Assembly (NCBI GenBank): GCA_034428455.1
Contig: DAOUHZ010000028.1
Coordinates: 1-10,862, forward strand
Source: Bin87 sp034428455
GTDB lineage: Bacteria > Chloroflexota > Dehalococcoidia > Lucifugimonadales > UBA3495
Reading direction: 5' to 3'
DNA: 10,862 nt
The notes beneath the pieces were generated by a model. The model did not search any database. It saw only the letters and a program-made list of their open reading frames with translations, and was not told the origin of the DNA. Numbering within the stretch: position 1 is the first letter of the stretch; each line of letters begins with the position of its first letter. Shown here piece after piece: positions 6,129-10,862 of the stretch. A program made the translations under genes and the position numbers.

Positions 6129-6788
6129 CTACAGTCCGATGCCCAGGGACAGGCGCACCGGGTCAAACACCTCGTAGGCTTGGTCCACCGCCCGGAGGCC
6201 GTGACCCAGGGCCTTGCCTTGCAGTTGGGCGTTCCACTTCATACCGCCGTACTTGAGCCATTCCGTGAAGTGGGCATTGAGCGCCGCGAACTTCAGCTCC
6301 ATGGCTTTCGGCGAGACCGGCCAGGAGATCGCGCCGTTGAAGGGGTGTCCCGGCATCCGCGCCGGGCTGCTCGGCTCCCACAGCAGGACGTTGGGCATGT
6401 ACCGGGTCGCGCTGATCACTGCCATCGCCGTGGCCCTATGGTCCTGGTGGCTGTCTGAAGGTGAATGGGTCACCACCAGGTCAGGCTGAAACGCGATGAT
6501 CTCCTTCTCGACGGGGATCACCGCGTCCTTGCCCCAGGGCACGTCCATGTTTTCCAGCAGCAGGACCGCCAGGTTGTCGGCGCCGACTCCGATTACCTCC
6601 GCGGCCTTGCGCCCTTCCTCCCAGCACGTCTCATCACTCCGGTAATGAGTGCCTTCCAAATTCCGGTAGCCGGACAGGGTCATGGACACCATCCTGACCT
6701 CATGTCCCCGCAGCACCATATCGGCGATGAACCCACCGGCGCCGATCTCGATGTCGTCCAGGTGTGCACCTACGGCCATTATTTTCAT
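6129..6788 (-). CDS. PIG-L/LmbE-family zinc-dependent deacetylase
   Basis: 219 residues. The start at 6788 begins MKIMAVGAHLDD with GGAGG 4 bases upstream; an in-frame extension to 6848 crosses the promoter. The family motif AHLDDIEIGAGG (8-19; usual form AHPDDxxLGxGG, Pro replaced by Leu) supplies His9 and Asp12 for zinc and Asp11 as general base. HSPSDSHQDH (108-117) supplies the third zinc ligand and active-site His residues. PIG-L enzymes remove the N-acetyl group from GlcNAc-type sugars on lipids, thiols, antibiotics or glycans. The length is that of a complete single domain with no signal peptide, so it acts in the cytosol. Given the nearby glycosyltransferase, its substrate may be an N-acetyl sugar on DNA or a sugar nucleotide (inference); a cell-wall or host-thiol substrate is the alternative. 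Confidence 0.9.
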   Translation of the reverse strand: MKIMAVGAHLDDIEIGAGGFIADMVLRGHEVRMVSMTLSGYRNLEGTHYRSDETCWEEGRKAAEVIGVGADNLAVLLLENMDVPWGKDAVIPVEKEIIAFQPDLVVTHSPSDSHQDHRATAMAVISATRYMPNVLLWEPSSPARMPGHPFNGAISWPVSPKAMELKFAALNAHFTEWLKYGGMKWNAQLQGKALGHGLRAVDQAYEVFDPVRLSLGIGL

Positions 6789-6833
6789 GCCGCCTCCAAG
6801 GCTTATGTTCGGTGGGCTAATGTACACATCGGC

Positions 6834-6861
6834 ATTACCCGTGTCCATCGCACCCTGTCAG
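6834..6861 (-). promoter_or_regulatory. Promoter of the deacetylase operon
   Basis: CTGACA (6861-6856, 5 of 6) and GGTAAT (6839-6834, 4 of 6) are separated by 16 bases. It lies directly after the terminator of the ParB gene and about 46 bases before the deacetylase ATG. Confidence 0.4.
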
Positions 6862-6866
6862 AACGG

Positions 6867-6895
6867 AAAAAGGGGCAGGTCTGAGACCCGCCCCT
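6867..6895 (-). terminator. Intrinsic terminator after the ParB-like gene
   Basis: Minus-strand stem GGGGCGGGTC, loop TCA, GACCTGCCCC (10 bp, one G-U pair), immediately followed by five T. It lies 21 bases past the TAG at 6916. Confidence 0.9.
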
Positions 6896-6915
6896 AGCGG
6901 CTGCGGCCCGGTGGC

Positions 6916-7890
6916 CTAGATTTCTTCATCAACCGCCGCGTCGTCCGCTGTCTCGGGATCGACGGGCAGGTGCGACATCCGGCTCACCCGCAGTGAGTTC
7001 CTGACCTGGTAGAGCACCTTGATCACTTCGTCGATCTGGCTTTCGACGAGTCCGGGGTTAGCCAGCCCCAGGGCAAGGGCCCCGGGCGTTTCCTTCTCCA
7101 ACTCCTGCAACTTGGCCAGCGTTGAGCAAACCCCCTTGAACGCGCCCTCGAAGTTCTGTACCGCCTCGCGCTGGGGTGCGGTCAGCTGTCCCGCGCTGAA
7201 CAGCTCCGTTTCCTCGGAGTTCTCTTCCTCGTGGATCCGGTTGCACAGGAGCTCAACCTCGCGGGTCGTCAGCTTGTCCCGGTTCATGGCCGCCAGCACC
7301 CGACCCTGGCCGCTGGACGATAGCTTGGACATGAAGATCGCCGACATCGAGTTGATGTCGCCCTTGGCCACCATCTCCAGGATGTCCTCCCGAGCGTCCA
7401 GCAGCTTGATGAACCAGGCGACGTGGGCTCCGCTCTTGCCCACGGCCGCCCCGATCTCGTTCTCGGTGTAGCCCTCGTCGAGCATCTTCTTGTAGGCCCT
7501 GGCCTTTTCCACCGGGTCGAGGTCCACCCGCACGATGTTCTCCAGCAGCTGGAGCTTGGCGGTTTGGGCATCGGTCAGGTCCTTGCGGATGATGGCGGGG
7601 ATGGTCTCCCAACCCAGGAGGCCGGCGGCCCGCCACCGGCGCTCACCGGCGATGATGATGTAACGCTTGTTGCGCGTGGTGCTGTTGGCCTCGTCGGGCC
7701 GGATGCTGATGGGCTGGAGCAGGCCGTTGGTGTCCAGGCTTTCGGACAGTTCCTTCAGCGCGGTGGGCTCGAAGGTCTTGCGGGGCTGGTCCGGGTCCGG
7801 CGTGATGGCATCGTGCCGGACGCTGATGACGTTGCCAACAACCACGTTGGTCGACGGCTTGGCCCTGGTCGTTTTCTGTGCGGTGGTCAT
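6916..7890 (-). CDS. parB: ParB-like partition/DNA-binding protein
   Basis: 324 residues; AAGGAG lies 7 bases before the ATG at 7890. The N-terminal ParB domain (about 20-125) has DPDQPRKTF (32-40), LKELSESLDTNGLLQPI (45-61), the CTP-binding-type motif AGERRWRAA (81-89) and LLENIVRVDLDPVEKARAY (115-133). A central helix-turn-helix follows (YTENEIGAAVGKSGAHVAWF, 141-160). The C-terminus (about 215-324) is Glu-rich and helical, with an acidic tail ending DDAAVDEEI. Canonical ParB loads at parS, spreads as a CTP-dependent clamp and works with ParA. No ParA gene and no obvious parS cluster are visible, so it may serve an extrachromosomal phage or act as an orphan regulator. It is transcribed alone: operator-promoter upstream, strong terminator downstream. 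Confidence 0.92.
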   Translation of the reverse strand: MTTAQKTTRAKPSTNVVVGNVISVRHDAITPDPDQPRKTFEPTALKELSESLDTNGLLQPISIRPDEANSTTRNKRYIIIAGERRWRAAGLLGWETIPAIIRKDLTDAQTAKLQLLENIVRVDLDPVEKARAYKKMLDEGYTENEIGAAVGKSGAHVAWFIKLLDAREDILEMVAKGDINSMSAIFMSKLSSSGQGRVLAAMNRDKLTTREVELLCNRIHEEENSEETELFSAGQLTAPQREAVQNFEGAFKGVCSTLAKLQELEKETPGALALGLANPGLVESQIDEVIKVLYQVRNSLRVSRMSHLPVDPETADDAAVDEEI

Positions 7891-7947
7891 ATCTGCTCTC
7901 CTTTCCAGCGGGCTAGTGGTGTAGGTGCGCCCGCTTTTGATGGTCGT

Positions 7948-7976
7948 ATTCTGACAGATAGAACATCTGTTGTAAA
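7948..7976 (-). promoter_or_regulatory. Promoter with palindromic operator exactly filling the spacer
   Basis: Minus strand: TTTACA (7976-7971), 17-base spacer, CAGAAT (7953-7948). The whole spacer is ACAGAT-GTTCT-ATCTGT, a perfect 6+6 inverted repeat with 5 central bases, so a dimeric repressor would sit between the -35 and -10 boxes. Drives the ParB-like gene, so autoregulation is a natural possibility. Confidence 0.6.
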
Positions 7977-8008
7977 GGGTTTTTGCCGGAGTTTGCAAAA
8001 TTCCTGCC
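7972..8008 (-). repeat. Conserved promoter-upstream block, copy A
   Basis: Minus-strand sequence including GCAAACTCC then AAACCCTTTAC, ending in the -35 of the ParB promoter. With one single-base gap it matches 9069-9106 at about 28 positions, including AAACTCC (7 of 7) and AAACCCTTTAC (11 of 11). Confidence 0.6.
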
Positions 8009-8049
8009 AGAGATTTTCCGTGCCGCCGGTTGCAGGAAACAGGTACAAT

Positions 8050-8124
8050 GGCCTGGCCGGATTGGGCTCTCCTTGTCCGGCGACGTTCCGGTTCGGAGTG
8101 TAGGTCCGGGCCGGAACACTTTTT
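8050..8124 (+). ncRNA. Candidate plus-strand small RNA
   Basis: A plus-strand intrinsic terminator at 8085-8124 has no plus-strand gene before it. A -10-like TACAAT lies at 8044-8049, but no good -35. A transcript from about 8055 would be roughly 70 bases and would contain TGGGCTCTCCTT (8063-8074). This is exactly complementary to 12 bases of the radC leader and start (8651-8662), and 9 of these bases (GCTCTCCTT) are complementary to the ParB ribosome binding site (7895-7903). The alternative is that the minus strand carries a copied, start-less ribosome binding site here. Confidence 0.3.
8085..8124 (+). terminator. Plus-strand intrinsic terminator in the radC-parB gap
   Basis: Plus-strand RNA pairs GTTCCGGTTCGGA (8085-8097) with TCCGGGCCGGAAC (8105-8117): 13 pairs including two G-U, with a 7-base loop. 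It is followed by AC and T5 (8120-8124). On the minus strand the two wobble positions become C-A mismatches and no T run follows, so the direction is plus. It may also weakly end the radC transcript. Confidence 0.6.
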
Positions 8125-8132
8125 CGCCCAGG

Positions 8133-8651
8133 TCAGAACCCCTGCCCCTTCTCCTTGAGGCTGACGAAGCGGCCGGCGCCGATGACGATGTGATCCAGCA
8201 CTTCGATGTCCAGCAGTTTGCCGGCCTGCACCAGATCCCGGGTCACCGTCACGTCCTCCGGGCTGGGTGTCGGATCGCCCGAAGGGTGGTTGTGAGCAAT
8301 GATAATGCTGGGAGCGTTTTCGACAACCGCCGGGCGCAGTACCTCCGCCGGCCGGACTGCCGACGAGTTGACGGTGCCCTGATAGATGACCCGCTGGGCC
8401 ACCACCCGATTGCGAGTGTTCAACAACAGCACGCGGAGCTGTTCCTGGGCCAGGGCCTCCATCTCCGGCGACAGCAGGTTGAACACGTCCTGGGGGCAAC
8501 TGATGACCGTCAGCCCGTCCGGTCCGTCCGCGGGCGCAGACACCTGGTAGCGTAGGGACAGCTCGCGGAGCAGGTTCATGTTATCGCGCAGGGTGCTCAA
8601 CAGCGTCGCCTCGATTGGCGGAGCCTCCGTTGCAGTGAATAGCGTCGTCAT
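8133..8651 (-). CDS. radC: RadC-family JAMM/MPN protein
   Basis: 172 residues; the ATG at 8651 is preceded by AAGGAGAGCCC. It is the RadC/YkfG-type JAB domain alone, without the N-terminal helix-hairpin-helix part of chromosomal RadC. The zinc site is complete: Glu70 (QEQLRVLLL), His120-x-His122 in IIIAHNHPSGDPTPSPED, and Asp133 eleven residues after His122 (HxHx10D). The C-terminus carries LDIEVLDHIVIG then RFVSL, as in the family. Despite the name, RadC is not firmly tied to recombination; the short forms are common on phages, plasmids and defence islands. It follows the 89-residue Cys/His protein gene across an 80-base gap with two hairpins, with which it probably shares a promoter. Confidence 0.92.
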   Translation of the reverse strand: MTTLFTATEAPPIEATLLSTLRDNMNLLRELSLRYQVSAPADGPDGLTVISCPQDVFNLLSPEMEALAQEQLRVLLLNTRNRVVAQRVIYQGTVNSSAVRPAEVLRPAVVENAPSIIIAHNHPSGDPTPSPEDVTVTRDLVQAGKLLDIEVLDHIVIGAGRFVSLKEKGQGF

Positions 8652-8690
8652 GGGCTCTCCTTCTGCGGGGATAGGTGTAGGTATCCCGCG

Positions 8691-8728
8691 ACCGCCCCGA
8701 GGCGGTTTCGGCCCGGAACCACCGGGCC
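8691..8728 (-). other. Two tandem hairpins between the 89-residue gene and radC
   Basis: GGCCCGG-N5-CCGGGCC (8710-8728) and ACCGCC-N4-GGCGGT (8691-8706), both perfect and symmetric, lie 3 bases apart. Neither is followed by a T run, so they are more likely transcript-stabilising, processing or partial attenuation structures than terminators. Confidence 0.5.
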
Positions 8729-8731
8729 TCG

Positions 8732-9001
8732 TCAGGCGGGCCGACCGGTGCCGAGGTTCGCCTTATAGCACTTCGGGCAGTCCTGCTGGCTCCAGTATTC
8801 GACCGTCTTGGGCAGGGCCTTTTCGAGGGACTCACGGGCGCCGGTGATCATGCACTGTGGCGCTCGCATCTTCTCCAGATAGTCCAGGTCCAGGATGGTC
8901 TCGTACTTCTTCTTGAACGGGTTGTATTTCTTGACCAGCCTGATGGCCTCGTGGCCGCAGCGGTGAAGCACGACGGTGCTGGCTTGGCTTTTGAATGGCA
9001 T
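8732..9001 (-). CDS. 89-residue Cys/His protein, putative zinc-binding
   Basis: Start at 9001 with AAAGGA 7 bases upstream; the long open frame extending to 9538 crosses the promoter and repeat elements and has no coding character. Residues HRCGH (13-17) and CPKC (75-78), plus Cys50, could form one zinc site. The middle is basic (KKYNPFKKKYE) and followed by LDLDYLEKM. I recognise no family. The Cys-Gly-His near the N-terminus and Cys-x-x-Cys near the C-terminus resemble the 45-residue protein at 5932-6069. It is the first gene of the leftward block and probably the lead gene of an operon with radC, suggesting an early regulatory or DNA-associated role. Confidence 0.75.
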   Translation of the reverse strand: MPFKSQASTVVLHRCGHEAIRLVKKYNPFKKKYETILDLDYLEKMRAPQCMITGARESLEKALPKTVEYWSQQDCPKCYKANLGTGRPA

Positions 9002-9045
9002 GGTGCTGTCCTTTCGCTTTATCGCACGCTTGTTCTGATACGATA

Positions 9046-9073
9046 ACGATAGCAGGATGACCGAGGAAGTAAA
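9046..9073 (-). promoter_or_regulatory. Promoter of the 89-residue protein/radC operon
   Basis: TTTACT (9073-9068) and TATCGT (9051-9046) with a 16-base spacer. Two tandem TATCGT hexamers (9051-9040) followed by ATCAG form a repeat over the -10, a possible regulator site. The -35 lies in a block shared with the ParB promoter, which supports promoter function. Confidence 0.45.
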
Positions 9074-9106
9074 GGGTTTGGGCGGGGAGTTTCCGAGATT
9101 GCTGAA
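9069..9106 (-). repeat. Conserved promoter-upstream block, copy B
   Basis: Partner of 7972-8008. The minus strand reads GGAAACTCC, 6 bases, AAACCCTTTAC. Both copies end in the same place relative to their -35 box. Confidence 0.6.
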
Positions 9107-9145
9107 AATGCGAACCATGGCAATGATTTCGCCACGGGCCGTTCG

Positions 9146-9166
9146 AAAAAAATACCCCCTGGGATA
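9146..9166 (-). terminator. Possible weak intrinsic terminator in repeat copy 2
   Basis: Minus-strand RNA could pair UAUCC with GGGUA (5 bp, one U-G, loop CAGG) just before seven U. The equivalent segment of copy 1 keeps the T run but not this stem, so the function is uncertain. Confidence 0.3.
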
Positions 9167-9208
9167 GATGGGAGGCGGGACTGTGGTAAAGGCTGCTTGA
9201 GCGGCCTT
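9147..9208 (-). repeat. Copy 2 of the 62-base direct repeat
   Basis: Same orientation as copy 1 (1139-1200), 8,008 bases away. GGGAGGCGGGACT at 9170-9182 is identical. The stem-loop is AAGGCTGC-TTGA-GCGGCCTT (9189-9208). The single stem difference from copy 1 changes a U-A pair to U-G when read on the plus strand, keeping the stem, but creates C-A on the minus strand. Confidence 0.75.
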
Positions 9209-9402
9209 ATTGCGGAAAAACTGGTCCGCCGCCGTTCCGATTTGAGCGTGGCAGGGTAGGGGGATAGGCGTTTTCCGATCCAAGCCCTTGGGACGCCTTG
9301 TGCCCTCAATTTGGCCGCCGTCCGAGGCCCTTATTTCCCCACCATGCAATTTTGTGCCGAGATTCGGACAGCAAGCGAAGCGCGGCGAGAGGTGGGACAA
9401 CG

Positions 9403-9436
9403 AAAAGGTTGGGGCAGGGTTCATCCCGCCCCAGCC
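9403..9436. other. Very stable hairpin, terminator-like on the minus strand
   Basis: Plus strand: GGTTGGGGC, bulged A, GGG, loop TTCAT, CCC, GCCCCAGCC (9407-9436). That is 12 pairs with one U-G. Read on the minus strand it has one C-A mismatch but is followed by TTTTCG, so it could end a leftward transcript. On the plus strand it could be a structured leader element of the gene at 9594. Confidence 0.5.
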
Positions 9437-9457
9437 TCCAACGCGGAAGGCGCAGGT

Positions 9458-9494
9458 CCTCGGAGCGGTGCCGTGCGGCTGCCTACGGCCGAGG
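9458..9494 (+). other. Long hairpin upstream of the secreted-protein gene
   Basis: CCTCGG (9458-9463) pairs with CCGAGG (9489-9494), enclosing a CCGT/ACGG inner stem. Together with 9407-9436 it makes a structured stretch of about 90 bases with no gene. Confidence 0.35.
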
Positions 9495-9593
9495 GATCGC
9501 AAATCGGCCAAATCTGGTGTTCGCTGCGCGTGAACCACCGGTCCAAAGCACGGTATATTTGGTCAACTTCTAAAAACGTAGTCGAGTTATAGC

Positions 9594-10343
9594 ATGAGCA
9601 TCAGGAACGTCTTAACTCTGTTCGCAATCACAATCATGGGGCTGCTTCTGACGGTGGCGTATGGAGATGACGCTGCTGGTGCGGGACGGATGCCGAACTG
9701 TCCCGAAACTTGGCCGGACGCCACCGGCTGGCACGGCGACTGGTACGTGATCATCAGCGAGGACAGCAACGGCAACAAGCACGGTCGCGCCTATCCCGCC
9801 GACTCGGACTATCGGATGGGGTACGCGCCCGGCGCGACCCACGAAATTTGCATCGTTCGCATCCATGATAATCCCGGCGTTGAGCAAGTGACTTTCCAGG
9901 AAGACCGCGAGCCGAAAGACACAGCGACCCAGTCCGGGGCAGTCGAGCCGCCCCCCCCGCCAGCCACAGTTGGAGCAACGTTAACTCCCACGGCGACGCC
10001 CAAGCCCGTTGCCACGGCGACGCTTACACCGACGCATACTCCCACGTTGCCGCCAACCGCCAAGCCCACGCCCACACCCACGGCGACGCCCAAGCCCAAG
10101 CCCGGTGTTCCTGTTCCGGTGGCTACGCCTAAACCCGTGCCAACCCGAGTCCCGCCTACCCCCAAGCCCCAGATTGCTAACCCCGCGGCCTCAATCACTG
10201 TCCCCCACAGAGTCTTGTCCGGCAGGTCGTACGGCATTGAGTTCCAGTGCCTGCGATCCACTCGATGCCTGCTGTCAACGAACGGAGGCCAACCAAAACT
10301 GGTCGCCTTCTCTGACACCACCACCGATTTGTCTGGTGAGTGA
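9594..10343 (+). CDS. Exported Thr-Pro-linker protein, N-terminal part up to an in-frame TGA
   Basis: 249 residues to the TGA at 10341. The N-terminus MSIRNVLTLFAITIMGLLLT is a Sec signal peptide, likely cleaved near VAYG (21-24). A small globular domain (about 34-103) with two Cys (36 and 86), GWHGDWYVI (45-53) and YRMGYAPGATHEICIV (73-88) follows. Residues 118-193 are a Pro/Thr/Lys linker (TPTATPKP repeats). From 199 a beta-rich domain begins (ASITVPHRVLSGRSYGIEF) and stops at DLSGE. The frame continues past the TGA as the other half of this domain. The role is unknown; such linkers join domains of cell-surface proteins in Chloroflexota. No clear ribosome binding site precedes the ATG. It is divergent from the phage block. 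Confidence 0.75.
   Translation: MSIRNVLTLFAITIMGLLLTVAYGDDAAGAGRMPNCPETWPDATGWHGDWYVIISEDSNGNKHGRAYPADSDYRMGYAPGATHEICIVRIHDNPGVEQVTFQEDREPKDTATQSGAVEPPPPPATVGATLTPTATPKPVATATLTPTHTPTLPPTAKPTPTPTATPKPKPGVPVPVATPKPVPTRVPPTPKPQIANPAASITVPHRVLSGRSYGIEFQCLRSTRCLLSTNGGQPKLVAFSDTTTDLSGE
9945..10172 (+). repeat. Low-complexity Thr-Pro linker coding repeat 1
   Basis: C-rich tract coding for Pro/Thr/Lys repeats. It includes a 21-base exact direct repeat at 9987-10007 and 10077-10097, whose core is CGGCGACGCCCAAGCCC. Such tracts expand and contract by slippage. Confidence 0.7.
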
Positions 10344-10862
10344 ACGGTTGGCGCGCCTGTCGTGACGACTGAAACGACGGTGACGCACCGCCTGACCGCC
10401 GCCAATGACGGTACGTCTCACTCCGATACGGCAAGTGTACTGGTCTATCCACCTGATGCGCCGGCGCCGACCAATACTCCGACTCCGACCCCGACGCCAA
10501 CTCTTACGGCCACTCCCACGCCGACATTGACACCCACCCCAACTCCTGCGCCGACACCGACTCCGCGTCCTACTGCCACGCCGCAACCCACCCCGACACC
10601 TACGCCCACGCCCACGCCTTTGCCGCCGCCCAATTCGCCGGTGCTGGAAGTCATCACCGTGAACGGAACTCCGTACAAGAGCGACGGCGAGGATAAGGTC
10701 ATCGTTCCGATCAACATGGCCAACGGTGACACGTCCGCAACCTTCACGTTGCACTTGGAGCCGGTGGACCCCAACGATCCCCCGTCAGGCCGGTTCGCCT
10801 ACAACGCCACGCGCGCCGAGGTGCCTTACGAAAACTGTGTGCGAATGCGGGTGGGGCAGACG
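10344..10862 (+). CDS. Same-frame continuation of the exported protein, cut by window edge
   Basis: 173 codons in the same frame as the upstream gene, with no stop to the window end. It starts TVGAPVVTTETTVTHRLTAA and continues to SVLVYP. This is the second half of an Ig-like/PKD-like fold: the TTxTxTLTAxN strand followed by a final 'aSVxVyP' strand. A second Thr-Pro linker follows (residues 37-97), then a new beta-rich domain (SPVLEVITVNGTPYKSDGED). It has no ribosome binding site or convincing start of its own; GTG at 10362 is the nearest start and would cut the domain. It is best read with 9594-10343 as one gene broken by, or read through, a TGA. Confidence 0.6.
10452..10634 (+). repeat. 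Low-complexity Thr-Pro linker coding repeat 2
   Basis: Codes for an almost pure (TP)n linker of about 60 residues with varied Thr and Pro codons (ACG, ACC, ACT, ACA; CCG, CCC, CCA, CCT). The codon variety suggests selection for the peptide rather than a recent DNA expansion. Confidence 0.7.

Larger units (their letters stand above)
9002..9593. other. 592-base divergent intergenic region
   Basis: This lies between the leftward block and the rightward secreted-protein gene. Minus-strand order from the left gene: promoter 9046-9073, conserved block copy B 9069-9106, T tract and repeat copy 2 at 9146-9208, then hairpins at 9407-9436 and 9458-9494. A TATATT at 9554-9559 is the only decent plus-strand -10, with a poor TGAACC -35 at 9531-9536. 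Open frames on both strands here look non-coding (Arg/Pro/Ser-rich, mutually overlapping). Confidence 0.55.

Noticed and set aside
7891..8132. Open frame in the RadC frame continuing after its TGA to a TGA overlapping the ParB start
   Set aside because: All three minus-strand frames are open here. There is no ATG or good start (only TTG near 8049), and the stretch contains the promoter, palindrome and terminator. Chance openness in GC-rich DNA is the simpler reading, although the final overlap with the ParB ATG is curious.
9401..9440. tRNA-like 3' end (GGTTCATCCC... and CCA-like ending)
   Set aside because: No matching acceptor strand, D-arm or anticodon arm is found 70-75 bases upstream. 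The sequence is explained by a 12-pair hairpin.
9002..9538. In-frame N-terminal extension of the 89-residue protein to 9538
   Set aside because: It crosses the promoter, the conserved block and repeat copy 2. Its residues look random, and a good ribosome binding site precedes the internal ATG at 9001.
9945..10634. CRISPR-like or tandem repeat array
   Set aside because: The repeats are irregular Thr-Pro codon runs inside a coding frame, without constant repeats and unique spacers.
10275..10774. Minus-strand Arg- or Gly-Val-repeat frames opposite the Thr-Pro linker
   Set aside because: They are mirror images of the ACN/CCN repeats of the plus-strand linker.

Overview
The window reads as a high-GC bacterial or phage DNA segment dominated by a compact, leftward-transcribed phage-type block (about 1250 to 9000). 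A secreted-protein gene sits at each edge: one leftward and cut by the left end, one rightward and cut by the right end. Long Thr-Pro linkers in the right-hand secreted protein are typical of Chloroflexota exported proteins, so a Chloroflexota host, prophage or phage is the best guess. This is an inference from style, not from a marker gene. TGA, TAG and ATGA overlaps end genes throughout, so the standard bacterial code is in use.

Layout, following transcription of the minus strand from right to left. (1) 9001 to 8133: an 89-residue Cys/His protein and a RadC/JAMM-family protein. (2) 7890 to 6916: a full-length ParB-like protein under a promoter whose spacer is exactly filled by a palindrome, ending in a strong terminator. 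(3) 6788 to 5681: a PIG-L/LmbE-type deacetylase, a previously unmarked 45-residue mini zinc-finger ORF and a small exported protein. (4) 5593 to 1251: a tight six-gene operon encoding a stand-alone RarA/MgsA C-terminal domain, a ParB-domain protein, a TET-associated-type glycosyltransferase (TAGT-like), a probable terminase small subunit, an 80-residue protein and the terminase large subunit. Several genes here overlap by 4 to 26 bases. (5) 941 to 1: a 63-residue two-helix membrane protein and a large exported protein.

The enzyme set suggests a packaging module joined to a DNA-modification module. A TAGT-like sugar transferase is translationally coupled to the terminase small subunit, and a PIG-L sugar deacetylase lies one operon upstream. 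A possible reading is a hypermodified (glycosylated, perhaps amino-sugar) phage genome that is modified before packaging. No TET/JBP dioxygenase, hydroxymethylase, portal, capsid or integrase is visible here.

Regulatory DNA is unusually informative. A 62-base direct repeat (hairpin, invariant 13-base box, A/T tract) occurs twice, 8,008 bases apart, each about 70 bases upstream of a minus-strand promoter, and the two copies bracket the phage block. A second conserved block covers the -35 regions of two promoters. A plus-strand intrinsic terminator at 8085-8124 implies a small antisense RNA that could pair with two ribosome binding sites. On the right, a secreted protein is interrupted by a single in-frame TGA in the middle of what looks like one Ig-like domain.
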